A stretch of 36,248 nucleotides of DNA from Clostridiaceae bacterium (GTDB lineage: Bacteria > Bacillota > Clostridia > Oscillospirales > Acutalibacteraceae): assembly GCA_016290515.1 (NCBI GenBank), contig JAEEUJ010000002.1, forward strand, positions 1-36,248, in the 5' to 3' direction. The translations under genes and the position numbers were made by a program. The notes under the pieces are model-generated. The model was not told the origin of the DNA and ran no database searches. It saw only the letters and a list, made by a program, of their open reading frames with translations. Shown here one piece after another: positions 19,387 to 28,600 of this stretch; position 1 is the first letter of the stretch; each line of letters opens with the position of its first letter.

Positions 19387-20038
19387 GATAAAAAGCTTAA
19401 AAAAGACTTACAGAGAACGCACTGTTCTTGATATAGATAAGCTCGTCATAGACGACGGCACAATACTTGCCGTTGCGGGAGCTAACGGCAGCGGAAAATC
19501 AACACTGCTCAGAATACTTGCCTGTCAGCTGAAGGCAACAGAGGGTGAAATCGCTTCGCCCGAAAACTCACTGTATATGCCGCAACAGGCCTATGCCTTC
19601 AGGGGCAATCTTATAGACAATATCACTCTTTCGGGAGCAGACAGAGAAACGGCAAAACAGCTTCTTGAAAAGCTTGAGCTCTCACATCTCTCAGAAAAGA
19701 AGGCAACGTCGCTTTCGGGCGGCGAGCTTCAGAGACTTTCGCTTTGCAGAGTGCTTTCAAGAAAAGCGGAGCTTCTGCTTCTCGACGAGCCGACGAGCGC
19801 CTGTGATGTCAGGGGCGCCGAGCTGGTTGTTAATGCCATTAAAGAGTACCGTGAAGAAAACGGCTGTACCGTTGTCATGAGTACTCACGCGCCTGCGCTT
19901 GCATTGAAGGCTGCGGACAGAATGATAATACTGGGCAACGGAAAAATCGAAGCCGACGGCACGCCTGCCGATATATTCAACAAGCCCGAAACCGATTGGG
20001 CAAAAAGCTTTACTGCAGGGTGGAAAACAGATGCTTAA
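19379..20038 (+). CDS. tupC: Tungstate ABC transporter ATP-binding protein
   Basis: Walker A GANGSGKST, signature LSGGELQRLSLCRVL, Walker B LLLLDEPTSACD. Confidence 0.93.
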   Translation: MIEIKSLKKTYRERTVLDIDKLVIDDGTILAVAGANGSGKSTLLRILACQLKATEGEIASPENSLYMPQQAYAFRGNLIDNITLSGADRETAKQLLEKLELSHLSEKKATSLSGGELQRLSLCRVLSRKAELLLLDEPTSACDVRGAELVVNAIKEYREENGCTVVMSTHAPALALKAADRMIILGNGKIEADGTPADIFNKPETDWAKSFTAGWKTDA

Positions 20039-21227
20039 CGTAGTTTCAAAGGACGAAGCGGTCGGGATTGTAAAAAACAAAACGAACCGCGCCGTACCCA
20101 AAAGCGAAAAAGTGAATATTGAAAACGCTTTGGGCAGAACACTCTGTGAGGATATCGTTTCGCCGGAAAACGTACCTGCTTTTGACAGAACGACCGTTGA
20201 CGGCTATGCCGTTAGGGCAGACGATACCTTCGGCGCGTCTGCATCAATTCCCGCTCAGCTTGAAATTGCGGGCGAGATACTGATGGGCGAAAACGCCGGT
20301 TTTTCACTTGAAAGCGGCAAATGTGTCAAGATTTCAACGGGCGGTATGTTGCCCGCGGGCGCAAACGCCGCTGTTATGGTTGAACACACGGACAATGCCG
20401 ACGGGCTTTGTCTTGTTTATAAATCCGTCGCTCCGTATGAAAACGTTACAAAAACGGGCGACGATATAGCCAATGGTGAAACCGCCTTAAAAAAAGGCAC
20501 GGTAATAACGCCTGCAGAAATCGGAATTCTCGCTTCACTCGGCGTATATGAAATTCCGGTGTATAAAAAGCCCGTTATCGCAATTATCTCTACGGGCGAC
20601 GAAATCGTAAAGGGCGATATTAAGGCGGGGCAGATAAGGGATGTAAACACCTATCTTCTCTCATCCGCCGTACAGAGCTTTGGATGTACGCCATACGTTT
20701 ACGGAGCGGTCAGGGACGATTACGAAGAAATCAGAAATGCCGTTTCAGTATGCCTTGAAAAAGCCGACGCAGTTATAGTATCGGGCGGCTCGTCAGCGGG
20801 TGCACGCGATATGACCGTTAAGATTATCGACGAGCTCGGTGAGGTGTTCTTTCACGGAATTGCGATGAAGCCCGGCAAGCCTACAATTTTCGGCACGGTA
20901 AACGGCAAACCCGTTTTCGGGCTTCCGGGTCATCCGCTTGCAGCTTATTTTGTTTTCCGCCTTATCGTATGCGAATATATAAAACAGATTATGAATCTGC
21001 CCGAAGAAAAGAGTATTAAAAACGCTGTTCTCTCGGTCAATATTCCGTCGAATCACGGCAGAGAGGAATATCTCTGCGTTAAGCTTAATGAAAACGGCGA
21101 AGCGGTTCCGCTTCACACTAAATCAGGCATTATATCCGTTCTCAGACAAGCCGAAGGCTTTATTAAAATTCCGCGTGACAGCGAGGGAATTGACAGGGGA
21201 ACGACAGTGGGGATTTACAGACTATGA
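20031..21227 (+). CDS. moeA: Molybdopterin molybdenumtransferase MoeA
   Basis: PAFDRTTVDGYAVRADDTF, GMLPAGANAAVMVEHTD, IISTGDEIV, VSGGSSAGARD, KPGKPTIFGTVNGKPVFGLPGHP. Confidence 0.95.
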   Translation: MLNVVSKDEAVGIVKNKTNRAVPKSEKVNIENALGRTLCEDIVSPENVPAFDRTTVDGYAVRADDTFGASASIPAQLEIAGEILMGENAGFSLESGKCVKISTGGMLPAGANAAVMVEHTDNADGLCLVYKSVAPYENVTKTGDDIANGETALKKGTVITPAEIGILASLGVYEIPVYKKPVIAIISTGDEIVKGDIKAGQIRDVNTYLLSSAVQSFGCTPYVYGAVRDDYEEIRNAVSVCLEKADAVIVSGGSSAGARDMTVKIIDELGEVFFHGIAMKPGKPTIFGTVNGKPVFGLPGHPLAAYFVFRLIVCEYIKQIMNLPEEKSIKNAVLSVNIPSNHGREEYLCVKLNENGEAVPLHTKSGIISVLRQAEGFIKIPRDSEGIDRGTTVGIYRL

Positions 21228-23095
21228 AACACAATTATCTTAACAATCTGCCGCTCGACGAGGCAAAAAAAGTATATTTCGGACATCTTGAAAAGGTCGG
21301 ATTCAAAGCCAAAACCGAAACCGTCAGGGTTACCGATGCCTGCGGCAAAATTATAAAAAACGCCGCTTACGCACATATCTGTTCGCCGCACTATAATGCG
21401 AGCGCCATGGACGGAGTTGCCGTCAAGGCGAGCGATACATTTGAAGCAAGCGAGCGCACTCCCGTTACGCTCACACCCGACAAATACACCGTGGTCGATA
21501 CGGGCGATCCGATACCCGACGGCTGCGACGCGGTCATAATGGTCGAGGATCTGATTGACAAAGAAAACGACTGTTATGAGATTATAGCCTCGGTTTATCC
21601 CTGGCAGAATGTCCGTCAGGTCGGCGAGGATATCTGTATGGGCGATATGATTGCGCCGTCGGGAACCGTACTGACGCCATCGCTTTGCGGAGCCCTGCTT
21701 GCAGGCGGTATTACCGAAATTGAAGTTATTAAAACACCCGTTGTCGGAATAATTCCCACGGGTGACGAAATAGTTGAGCCGACCGACAGTCCCGAAAAGG
21801 GCGATATAATCGAATTCAACTCAACTGTGTTCAAAGGGATGCTCAAAAACCTCAATTCAAGTGTAAAGGTTTACCCCATTACACCCGATAAGAAGGACTT
21901 AATCAAAGCCGCAGTAGAAAAGGCTTTGTCGGAATGTGATATCGTGCTTGTTTCCGCCGGTTCGTCTGCCGGCAGGGACGACTACACAAGCGAGATTATA
22001 GCTTCTCTCGGCACTGTGCTCGTTCACGGAATAGCTATCAAGCCCGGCAAACCTGCCGTGCTCGGCGAAGCTCTCGGCAAGCCCGTAATAGGATTGCCGG
22101 GGTATCCCGTTTCGGCAATAGTAATAATGGATGAAATAGTCAGCCAAGCCATCGACCAATATTACGGAAAAGCCATAGTTTCAAAACCGACCGTTAAGGC
22201 GGTGCTTGCCAAAAAGACTGTGTCCTCGCTTAAATACAGCGAATACGTACGCGTCACACTCGGCAGAATAAACGGCAAACTGATCGCTTCTCCGCTCGCA
22301 AGAGGCGCAGGCGTCATAACGAGTTTTACGAAGGCGGACGGCGTGCTTATCGTACCGCAGAACTGCGAGGGCATTGAGACGGGCGAGGATGTTGAAATCC
22401 GTCTGCTTCGTCCGATAAATGAAATTGAAAACACGCTTGTTGTCACGGGTAGCCACGATCCGCTTATTGACGAGGTAGCGGACTTCCTTGCGAAGAGGAA
22501 AGCTCCGTTTCGCGTCTGCTCGACTCACGTAGGCAGTATGGGCGCGATTTACGCAGTGCGCGACGGTCTTGCGCACATGGGCGGAATTCATCTGCTCGAC
22601 ACCGAAACGGGCGTTTATAACAAATCCTATGTTGAGAAATATATTCCCGACGGCAGCGCCGTTGCAGTAAAGGGCGTCGGCAGAGTTCAGGGACTTATGG
22701 TTAAAAAGGGTAATCCCCTGGGCATAAAAGAGTTCAGCGATATTCAGAACGTCCGTTACGTCAACCGTCAGAAGGGCGCGGGAACGCGAATACTCTGCGA
22801 TTACCTGATTGAAAAGAACGGTATGAACGCCGACAAAATCAACGGCTACCGAAACGAAGAATTCACGCATACCGCCGTCGCAGCGCTTATCGCGGCGGGT
22901 AATGCCGATGCGGGTCTCGGCATTTCCTCGGCGGCTAAGATGTACGACCTTGACTTTATCCCGATCTGCAACGAAACGTATGAATTCTTAATAGATAAAA
23001 ATTATCTGAACGATCCTGCGGTTAAGCAATTCCTTGACGTGCTTTACTCCGAGGAATTCAAGGCAAGACTTTCTGAAATGGGAGGTTACGTGTAA
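21224..23095 (+). CDS. MoeA-like protein with C-terminal periplasmic-binding-protein-like domain
   Basis: N-terminal MoeA motifs ([61 protein letters not shown]), then [23 protein letters not shown]...[24 protein letters not shown], LysR/PBP-like. Confidence 0.92.
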   Translation: MKHNYLNNLPLDEAKKVYFGHLEKVGFKAKTETVRVTDACGKIIKNAAYAHICSPHYNASAMDGVAVKASDTFEASERTPVTLTPDKYTVVDTGDPIPDGCDAVIMVEDLIDKENDCYEIIASVYPWQNVRQVGEDICMGDMIAPSGTVLTPSLCGALLAGGITEIEVIKTPVVGIIPTGDEIVEPTDSPEKGDIIEFNSTVFKGMLKNLNSSVKVYPITPDKKDLIKAAVEKALSECDIVLVSAGSSAGRDDYTSEIIASLGTVLVHGIAIKPGKPAVLGEALGKPVIGLPGYPVSAIVIMDEIVSQAIDQYYGKAIVSKPTVKAVLAKKTVSSLKYSEYVRVTLGRINGKLIASPLARGAGVITSFTKADGVLIVPQNCEGIETGEDVEIRLLRPINEIENTLVVTGSHDPLIDEVADFLAKRKAPFRVCSTHVGSMGAIYAVRDGLAHMGGIHLLDTETGVYNKSYVEKYIPDGSAVAVKGVGRVQGLMVKKGNPLGIKEFSDIQNVRYVNRQKGAGTRILCDYLIEKNGMNADKINGYRNEEFTHTAVAALIAAGNADAGLGISSAAKMYDLDFIPICNETYEFLIDKNYLNDPAVKQFLDVLYSEEFKARLSEMGGYV

Positions 23096-23562
23096 TGCTT
23101 ACTCATCTTAACGAAAACGGCGAAGCGACGATGGTTGACGTCGGGGAAAAGGCGGTCACCGTGCGTACCGCAAAGGCGTATGCGAGAATCAGAATGAAGC
23201 CCGAAACCCTCGAGGCTTTACTCAACGCCGACCTAAAAAAGGGCGACGGACTCGGCACCGCCAGAATTGCGGGTATCATGGGTGCTAAAAAGACGGGCGA
23301 GCTTATTCCGCTTTGCCACAATATTCCCATTGAAAAAATAACGGTAGACTTTGAAAAGGAAGACGACTCGCATCTTGCCGTTTATACATTTGCAAAATGC
23401 ACCTATAAAACGGGTATTGAAATGGAGGCGCTGACTGCCGCCTCGGTTGCCGCGCTTACCGTTTACGATATGTGCAAGGCAATTGACAGAGGAATGGTTA
23501 TCGAGGAAATCAGACTGCTCGAAAAGACGGGCGGAAAGAGTGACTGGAAACATGAAGGATAG
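23095..23562 (+). CDS. moaC: Cyclic pyranopterin monophosphate synthase MoaC
   Basis: [73 protein letters not shown]. Confidence 0.96.
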   Translation: MLTHLNENGEATMVDVGEKAVTVRTAKAYARIRMKPETLEALLNADLKKGDGLGTARIAGIMGAKKTGELIPLCHNIPIEKITVDFEKEDDSHLAVYTFAKCTYKTGIEMEALTAASVAALTVYDMCKAIDRGMVIEEIRLLEKTGGKSDWKHEG

Positions 23563-24487
23563 CTTCGGACGCGAAATTTCATATCTGCGCGTTTCCGTAA
23601 CAGAGCGCTGTAATCTTAACTGCGTCTATTGCGGTAAGACCGACTGTGCCAAAAAAGGTGCCGAACTGTCGCCCGAGGTTATCGGAAAACTCGTCAGAGC
23701 CTTCGCAAAATGCGGTATCAACAAAGTGCGCGTAACGGGCGGAGAGCCGCTTGTACGAAGCGATATATGTGAAATCGTAAAGCTTATACGCGCGGTTGAC
23801 GGTATCAAAACCGTCTCGCTGACGACCAACGGCGTGTATCTTAAAAAGTACGCGAAAGACCTGAAACAAGCGGGTCTTGACAGCGTTAATATATCACTCG
23901 ACAGCACTGACGGCAGTACCTACCGTCATCTCACGGGAGCCGACGTGCTTGAAAAGGTGCTTGAGGGTATAGACGAAGCGGAGAAGGCGGGTCTTTCACC
24001 GATTAAAATCAACGCCGTGCTTATGAAGGGCGTTAATTCCGACGGCGCAGGAGAGCTTGTAAATCTCGCAAAAACGCGGAATATCGACGTGCGCTTTATT
24101 GAGCTTATGCCGTTTTCCGACAGCGGAATTGACAAGAGCCTTATCGTCACGGGAAACGATATCTTAACTCAGTTCCCGTTTCTCAGACCGCTCGGTTATT
24201 ACGAGGGCACAGCCGAATACTACTCGGCTGACGGCTTTGCGGGCAGGGTCGGGCTTATCAATCCGATTACAAAGAAGTTCTGCTCCGAGTGTAACCGCAT
24301 ACGTCTGCTCGCCGACGGCAGGATTAAGCCCTGTCTCGGTTATGAAGAAGCGTACGACGTTATGCCCTTTATTGACGACGAAGATAAACTCGAAAACGAG
24401 ATAAGGAATATAATACTTAAAAAGCCTGCAGGCCACAGCTTTGAGGACGGCAAAAAGCACGAGGGCCTGAACAGAACGGGAGGTTAA
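23552..24487 (+). CDS. moaA: GTP 3',8-cyclase MoaA (radical SAM)
   Basis: [28 protein letters not shown] (CxxxCxxC), [14 protein letters not shown]-terminal [21 protein letters not shown]. Start ATG 23552 inside the moaC 3' end; the ORF-track start 23447 is too long. Confidence 0.95.
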   Translation: MKDSFGREISYLRVSVTERCNLNCVYCGKTDCAKKGAELSPEVIGKLVRAFAKCGINKVRVTGGEPLVRSDICEIVKLIRAVDGIKTVSLTTNGVYLKKYAKDLKQAGLDSVNISLDSTDGSTYRHLTGADVLEKVLEGIDEAEKAGLSPIKINAVLMKGVNSDGAGELVNLAKTRNIDVRFIELMPFSDSGIDKSLIVTGNDILTQFPFLRPLGYYEGTAEYYSADGFAGRVGLINPITKKFCSECNRIRLLADGRIKPCLGYEEAYDVMPFIDDEDKLENEIRNIILKKPAGHSFEDGKKHEGLNRTGG

Positions 24488-24488
24488 T

Positions 24489-24923
24489 ATGGCAAAGGTA
24501 GTTGCAATTAACATAAGCGAAAAGAAAAAAACGCCGAAGAAATCAATACCCGAGGGAAAGCTGATAGAGAACTTCGGTTTTGAGGGTGACGCACATGCGG
24601 GCAACTGGCACCGTCAGGTCAGCCTGCTGGCTAAGGAGAGCATTGAACGCGCTCAGGGTATGCGTACCGACGGACTTTGCCACGGAATGTTCGCCGAAAA
24701 TATCACAACCGAGGGGATAGTGCTTCACACTCTTCCTGTCGGCACGAAGCTTAAAATAGGCGGCGAAGCGGTGCTTGAAATAACCCAGATAGGCAAGGAA
24801 TGTCATGACGGCTGCGCCATACGGGAGCTCGTCGGTCAGTGCATTATGCCTAAGGAAGGCATATTCTGCAAGGTTCTCACCGGCGGCACGGTAAAAGCCG
24901 GAGATGAGATAACAGTTTTATAA
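24489..24923 (+). CDS. MOSC domain protein
   Basis: VVAINISEKKKTPKK, GFEGDAHAGNWHRQVSLL, GMFAENITTEGI, ITQIGKECHDGCAI. Confidence 0.9.
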   Translation: MAKVVAINISEKKKTPKKSIPEGKLIENFGFEGDAHAGNWHRQVSLLAKESIERAQGMRTDGLCHGMFAENITTEGIVLHTLPVGTKLKIGGEAVLEITQIGKECHDGCAIRELVGQCIMPKEGIFCKVLTGGTVKAGDEITVL

Positions 24924-24948
24924 TAAGTGCATATAAGAGGAGATTTGT

Positions 24949-25827
24949 ATGAAATCAAAAGTGTATTTTACCAAAGAAATATCTCCCGAAAAGGTGCTTG
25001 AAATGTACCGTTTGATCGGCAAAGAGCTTAAGGGAAGGGTAGCGGTCAAGCTGCACTCCGGCGAAGAGGGCAATCAGAATTTCTTAAAGCCGGAATTCTG
25101 GAAACCCGTAATCGACGGCGTGAAGGGCACCGTTGTCGAGTGCAACACCGCATACGACGGAGCGAGAAACACCACCGAAAAGCATGTTGAGCTTATAAAA
25201 AAACACGGCTGGTCGGATTATTTTGACGTTGACCTGATGGACGCAGACGGTCCCGATTTAGTGCTTGCCATACCTAACGGAAAGGTAATAAAAAAAGATC
25301 TGGTCGGCAAGAATATGGCTAACTATGATTCGATGCTTGTTCTTTCCCACTTCAAGGGACATCCCATGGGCGGCTTCGGCGGCGCGCTCAAACAGCTTTC
25401 AATCGGTTGCGCCTCCTCCGACGGAAAGGCTTATATTCATTCCGGCGGCAAGCAGGCAACACAGGACGGACTGTGGGATAATATCTGCGCTCAGGATGAA
25501 TTCCTTGAAGCTATGGCGGACGCGGCATCGGCGGTGGTCGAATACTTCGAGGGCAACATTGTTTTCGTAAACGTAATGAAAAATATGTCCGTTGACTGTG
25601 ACTGCTGCGAGGTTGCCGAGGACCCGTGCCTTGCGGATATGGGAATACTCGTATCGCTTGACCCCGTAGCTATCGATCAGGCGTGCATAGATAAGGTATA
25701 TGCCTGCGACGACCCCGGCAAAGCGCACTTTATTGAGAGGGTTGAGAGCAGACACGGAATTCATACTATCGAAGCTGCCGCTGAGCTCGGCTTCGGCTCA
25801 AGAGAATATGAACTTGTTGAGGTTTAA
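24949..25827 (+). CDS. DUF362 domain protein
   Basis: VAVKLHSGEEGNQNFLKPEFWKPVID, LSHFKGHPMGGFGGALKQLSIGCASSDGKAYIHS, VDCDCCEVAEDPCLADMGILVSLDPVAIDQACID. Confidence 0.85.
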   Translation: MKSKVYFTKEISPEKVLEMYRLIGKELKGRVAVKLHSGEEGNQNFLKPEFWKPVIDGVKGTVVECNTAYDGARNTTEKHVELIKKHGWSDYFDVDLMDADGPDLVLAIPNGKVIKKDLVGKNMANYDSMLVLSHFKGHPMGGFGGALKQLSIGCASSDGKAYIHSGGKQATQDGLWDNICAQDEFLEAMADAASAVVEYFEGNIVFVNVMKNMSVDCDCCEVAEDPCLADMGILVSLDPVAIDQACIDKVYACDDPGKAHFIERVESRHGIHTIEAAAELGFGSREYELVEV

Positions 25828-25829
25828 GT

Positions 25830-26306
25830 ATGTTCAGGAAAATGAGAAGATTCAAGCAGCAGATTTCAAACGAGGAATGTATTGAACTGCTGAAAAATGA
25901 AAAACGGGGCGTGCTGTCCGTAATGGGCGAAAACGGTTATCCGTACGGCATACCGCTCAATCATTATTACAATGAAGACGACGGCAAGCTTTATTTCCAC
26001 GGTGCGAAGGAAGGACACAAGCTTGACGCGATAAGAAGCTGCGATAAAGTCTGCTATACCGTTTTTGATAAGGGATATCGCGAGAAAGGCGAGTGGGCGT
26101 ATAATGTAAAAAGTGTTGTCGTGTTCGGCAGAATAGCTCTTGTTACGGATGAAGAAAAGACAAGGGAAATCTGCTCCGCGCTTTGCCGCAAGTTTACCGA
26201 TGACGGGGAGTATCTTAAGTATGAGTTGAAGAATTCACTGCCGAGAGTGCAGTGTCTCGAACTTACACCCGAGCATATCAGCGGAAAGCTGGTAAAAGAG
26301 TCCTGA
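25830..26306 (+). CDS. Pyridoxamine 5'-phosphate oxidase-like (NimA-type) flavoprotein
   Basis: EECIELLKNEKRGVLSVMGENGYPYGIPLNHYYNEDDGKLYFHGAKEGHKLDAIRSCDKVCYTV. Confidence 0.88.
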   Translation: MFRKMRRFKQQISNEECIELLKNEKRGVLSVMGENGYPYGIPLNHYYNEDDGKLYFHGAKEGHKLDAIRSCDKVCYTVFDKGYREKGEWAYNVKSVVVFGRIALVTDEEKTREICSALCRKFTDDGEYLKYELKNSLPRVQCLELTPEHISGKLVKES

Positions 26307-26315
26307 CAATGACGA

Positions 26316-26347
26316 CAGGCAGGGAAAATTCCCTGCCTGCCTTTTTC
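26316..26347 (+). terminator. Rho-independent terminator ending the tup/moe/moa operon
   Basis: CAGGCAGGGAA-AA-TTCCCTGCCTG followed by CCTTTTTCTTTT. Confidence 0.88.
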
Positions 26348-26377
26348 TTTTAGTTCAGCATTTTTCGGCGGTTTTTC

Positions 26378-26406
26378 TTTACTCGGATGCACTGTTGTAT
26401 TATAAT
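26378..26406 (+). promoter_or_regulatory. Sigma-A-like promoter of the GH31 gene (TTTACT-N17-TATAAT)
   Basis: TTTACT 26378-26383, TATAAT 26401-26406, 17-nt spacer. Confidence 0.6.
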
Positions 26407-26451
26407 AAAATAAAGCAAAGGTCCGCCAATCAGTTTCTTTGGGGTGAATTT

Positions 26452-28404
26452 ATGAATAACGCAACTGTAAGTAAAAACAAAATTCTGTTTTCAAGAAACG
26501 GGGAGCTTGTCAGAATAACTCCCTGTCACGAAAACGCAATCCGCTTTGAGGCGTTTCCCGACTGTAAGGAATTTGACGAAGACTTTACACTGATGCCGCA
26601 AAGCGCAGATGCCGTAATCGAAGAGAAGGATCACTGCGTCTTTATGACTGTCGGCAGTCTGAAAGTTCAGCTTGAAAGAAACGGCAAGCTTACGTTCTAT
26701 AAAGACGGCAACGTTATACTTGAGGAAAAACCCGAGCTTGCCTTTTTCGACGGTTACCGTCATTATGAGCGCAATAACGGCTCGTGGTCGGCGAGAATCA
26801 CCTTCAAGAGCAAAGAAAACGAGCATTTCTACGGTCTCGGTCATGAGGCGAGCAACAAATTTGACCTGAAGGGCTGCTCGTTTGATATGCGCCATGTCAA
26901 TGCGAAGTGCACAATACCCTTTGTTTATTCTTCGCTCGGCTACGGTTTTATCTGGAATAATCCCGCCGTGGGAAACGTTGAGCTTTCCGACAACCGCACC
27001 CGCTGGAGCGTTGACGCAACAAAGAAAATGGACTTTGTCGTAATTGCAGGCAATCCGAAGCAGGTCAGCGAAACTCTTGCCGACCTTACGGGACACGCTC
27101 CCGTAATGCCGCACTGGGCGACGGGCTTCTGGCAGAGCAGACTGCGCTATGAAACTCAGGAGGATTTGCTCGAGGTTGCGAGACGTTATAAGGACGAGGG
27201 CATACCGCTTTCTGTTATAATCGCCGACTATTTTCACTGGACCGAGCAGGGCGACTATAAGTTTGACCCGAAGTACTGGCCCGACGTTAAGGCTATGACT
27301 GACGAGCTTCACTCAATGGGCACAAAACTCGTTGTATCCGTATGGCCTACAATAAACGAAAACTCCGAAAACTATTGGTATATGCGCGATAACAATATGC
27401 TTATACGCACAACAAAGGGCTCGAATAAGGTCTTTGATTTCTACGGACCGCAGGCAGAGATTGACGCGACAAATCCCGAAACGAGGGAATTCGTCTTTTC
27501 AAAGCTAAAGGAAAACTACCTCGACAACGGCGTTGACGGAGTATGGTTTGACGAAGCGGAACCCGAAATCCATCCCGAGCATTTCGGCAATCTGATTTAT
27601 CACGTCGGCAGAGGCGACGAATACGGTCTTATCTACCCGTATTATTACTCGAAAATGGCGTACGACGGCTTTACCGAAATGGGCGAAACTCCCGTTATTC
27701 TCACAAGAGCCGCATATCTCGGCTCCCAGAAATTCGGCTCGCTCGTCTGGAGCGGCGATATTTATTCCGACTTTGAGAGCCTTTCGGAGCAGGTCAAGGC
27801 GGGACTTAATATGTCGGTGTGCGGAATTCCGTGGTGGAATACCGATATCGGCGGCTTCTGGGGCGGCGACACGCAGAGCGAAATGTTCAGGGAATTAATA
27901 GTCCGCTGGTTTCAGTACGGCGTTTTTTCACCGGTTATGCGCGTTCACGGAAACCGCTACCGTCACGGCGAAAAGAAGCGTGACGTCAAGGAGCCGTCGG
28001 GCGATCCGAATGAAATCTGGAGCTTCGGTGAGGAGAATTTCCCGATTCTCAAAGAACTTGTACTTCTCCGCGAACGCTTAAGACCTTATATTGAAAAGCA
28101 GATGGAAACTGCGTCCGATAAGGGCTATCCGATAATGCGACCCATGTTCTTTGAATATCCCGACGATGAGATTTGCTATACTCTCGGCGAACAGTATATG
28201 TTCGGTGACGATATACTCTTTGCACCGATAGTCAACAGGGGACAGACCGAAAAGCAGGTCTATCTTCCCGAGGGCGAATGGGTGCTGACAAAGTCGGGCG
28301 AAACATACACGAAGGGATGGCATACGGTTACCGCACAGATTAACGAATTCGTCGCCTTTGTTAAAAAGGGCGCGGATGTACTCAGCTGTTTTAAGTCAGT
28401 CTGA
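26452..28404 (+). CDS. Glycoside hydrolase family 31 (alpha-glucosidase/alpha-xylosidase-like)
   Basis: HFYGLGHEASNKFDLKG, YGFIWNNPAVGNVEL, WATGFWQSRLRYETQEDLLEVARRYKDEGIPLSVIIADYFHW, DGVWFDEAEPEIHPEHF nucleophile region. Start ATG 26452; the ORF-track start 26395 overlaps the promoter. Confidence 0.94.
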   Translation: MNNATVSKNKILFSRNGELVRITPCHENAIRFEAFPDCKEFDEDFTLMPQSADAVIEEKDHCVFMTVGSLKVQLERNGKLTFYKDGNVILEEKPELAFFDGYRHYERNNGSWSARITFKSKENEHFYGLGHEASNKFDLKGCSFDMRHVNAKCTIPFVYSSLGYGFIWNNPAVGNVELSDNRTRWSVDATKKMDFVVIAGNPKQVSETLADLTGHAPVMPHWATGFWQSRLRYETQEDLLEVARRYKDEGIPLSVIIADYFHWTEQGDYKFDPKYWPDVKAMTDELHSMGTKLVVSVWPTINENSENYWYMRDNNMLIRTTKGSNKVFDFYGPQAEIDATNPETREFVFSKLKENYLDNGVDGVWFDEAEPEIHPEHFGNLIYHVGRGDEYGLIYPYYYSKMAYDGFTEMGETPVILTRAAYLGSQKFGSLVWSGDIYSDFESLSEQVKAGLNMSVCGIPWWNTDIGGFWGGDTQSEMFRELIVRWFQYGVFSPVMRVHGNRYRHGEKKRDVKEPSGDPNEIWSFGEENFPILKELVLLRERLRPYIEKQMETASDKGYPIMRPMFFEYPDDEICYTLGEQYMFGDDILFAPIVNRGQTEKQVYLPEGEWVLTKSGETYTKGWHTVTAQINEFVAFVKKGADVLSCFKSV

Positions 28405-28483
28405 TTAAGCAGCGGTTATTTTGCTTTTTACAATTGCAAAAAATTCTTAATAAATAAAAAAGTAGAAGCTGGAAAAAAGCGGC

Positions 28484-28513
28484 AGCCCCGAATGAAGAAT
28501 TCGGGGCTATTTT
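28484..28513 (+). terminator. Rho-independent terminator after GH31
   Basis: AGCCCCGAAT-GAAGA-ATTCGGGGCT followed by ATTTT. Confidence 0.75.
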
Positions 28514-28525
28514 AATATGAAAATA

Positions 28526-28554
28526 TTTACTACTTTCGATTGTTGTGCTATAAT
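28526..28554 (+). promoter_or_regulatory. Sigma-A-like promoter of the dockerin-like protein gene (TTTACT-N17-TATAAT)
   Basis: TTTACT 28526-28531, TATAAT 28549-28554, 17-nt spacer. Confidence 0.65.
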
Positions 28555-28600
28555 ATAATGTCAAAGCAGAAATTGGATTATCTGAAAGGACTTGAGAATT

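Noticed and set aside
22181-22870. 229-aa antisense ORF within the moeA-PBP fusion gene
   Set aside because: The sense strand is clearly coding; the antisense frame has no plausible start signal or known motif.
26491-27312. 273-aa antisense ORF within GH31
   Set aside because: Long, but entirely antisense to conserved GH31 motifs; probably codon-bias derived.
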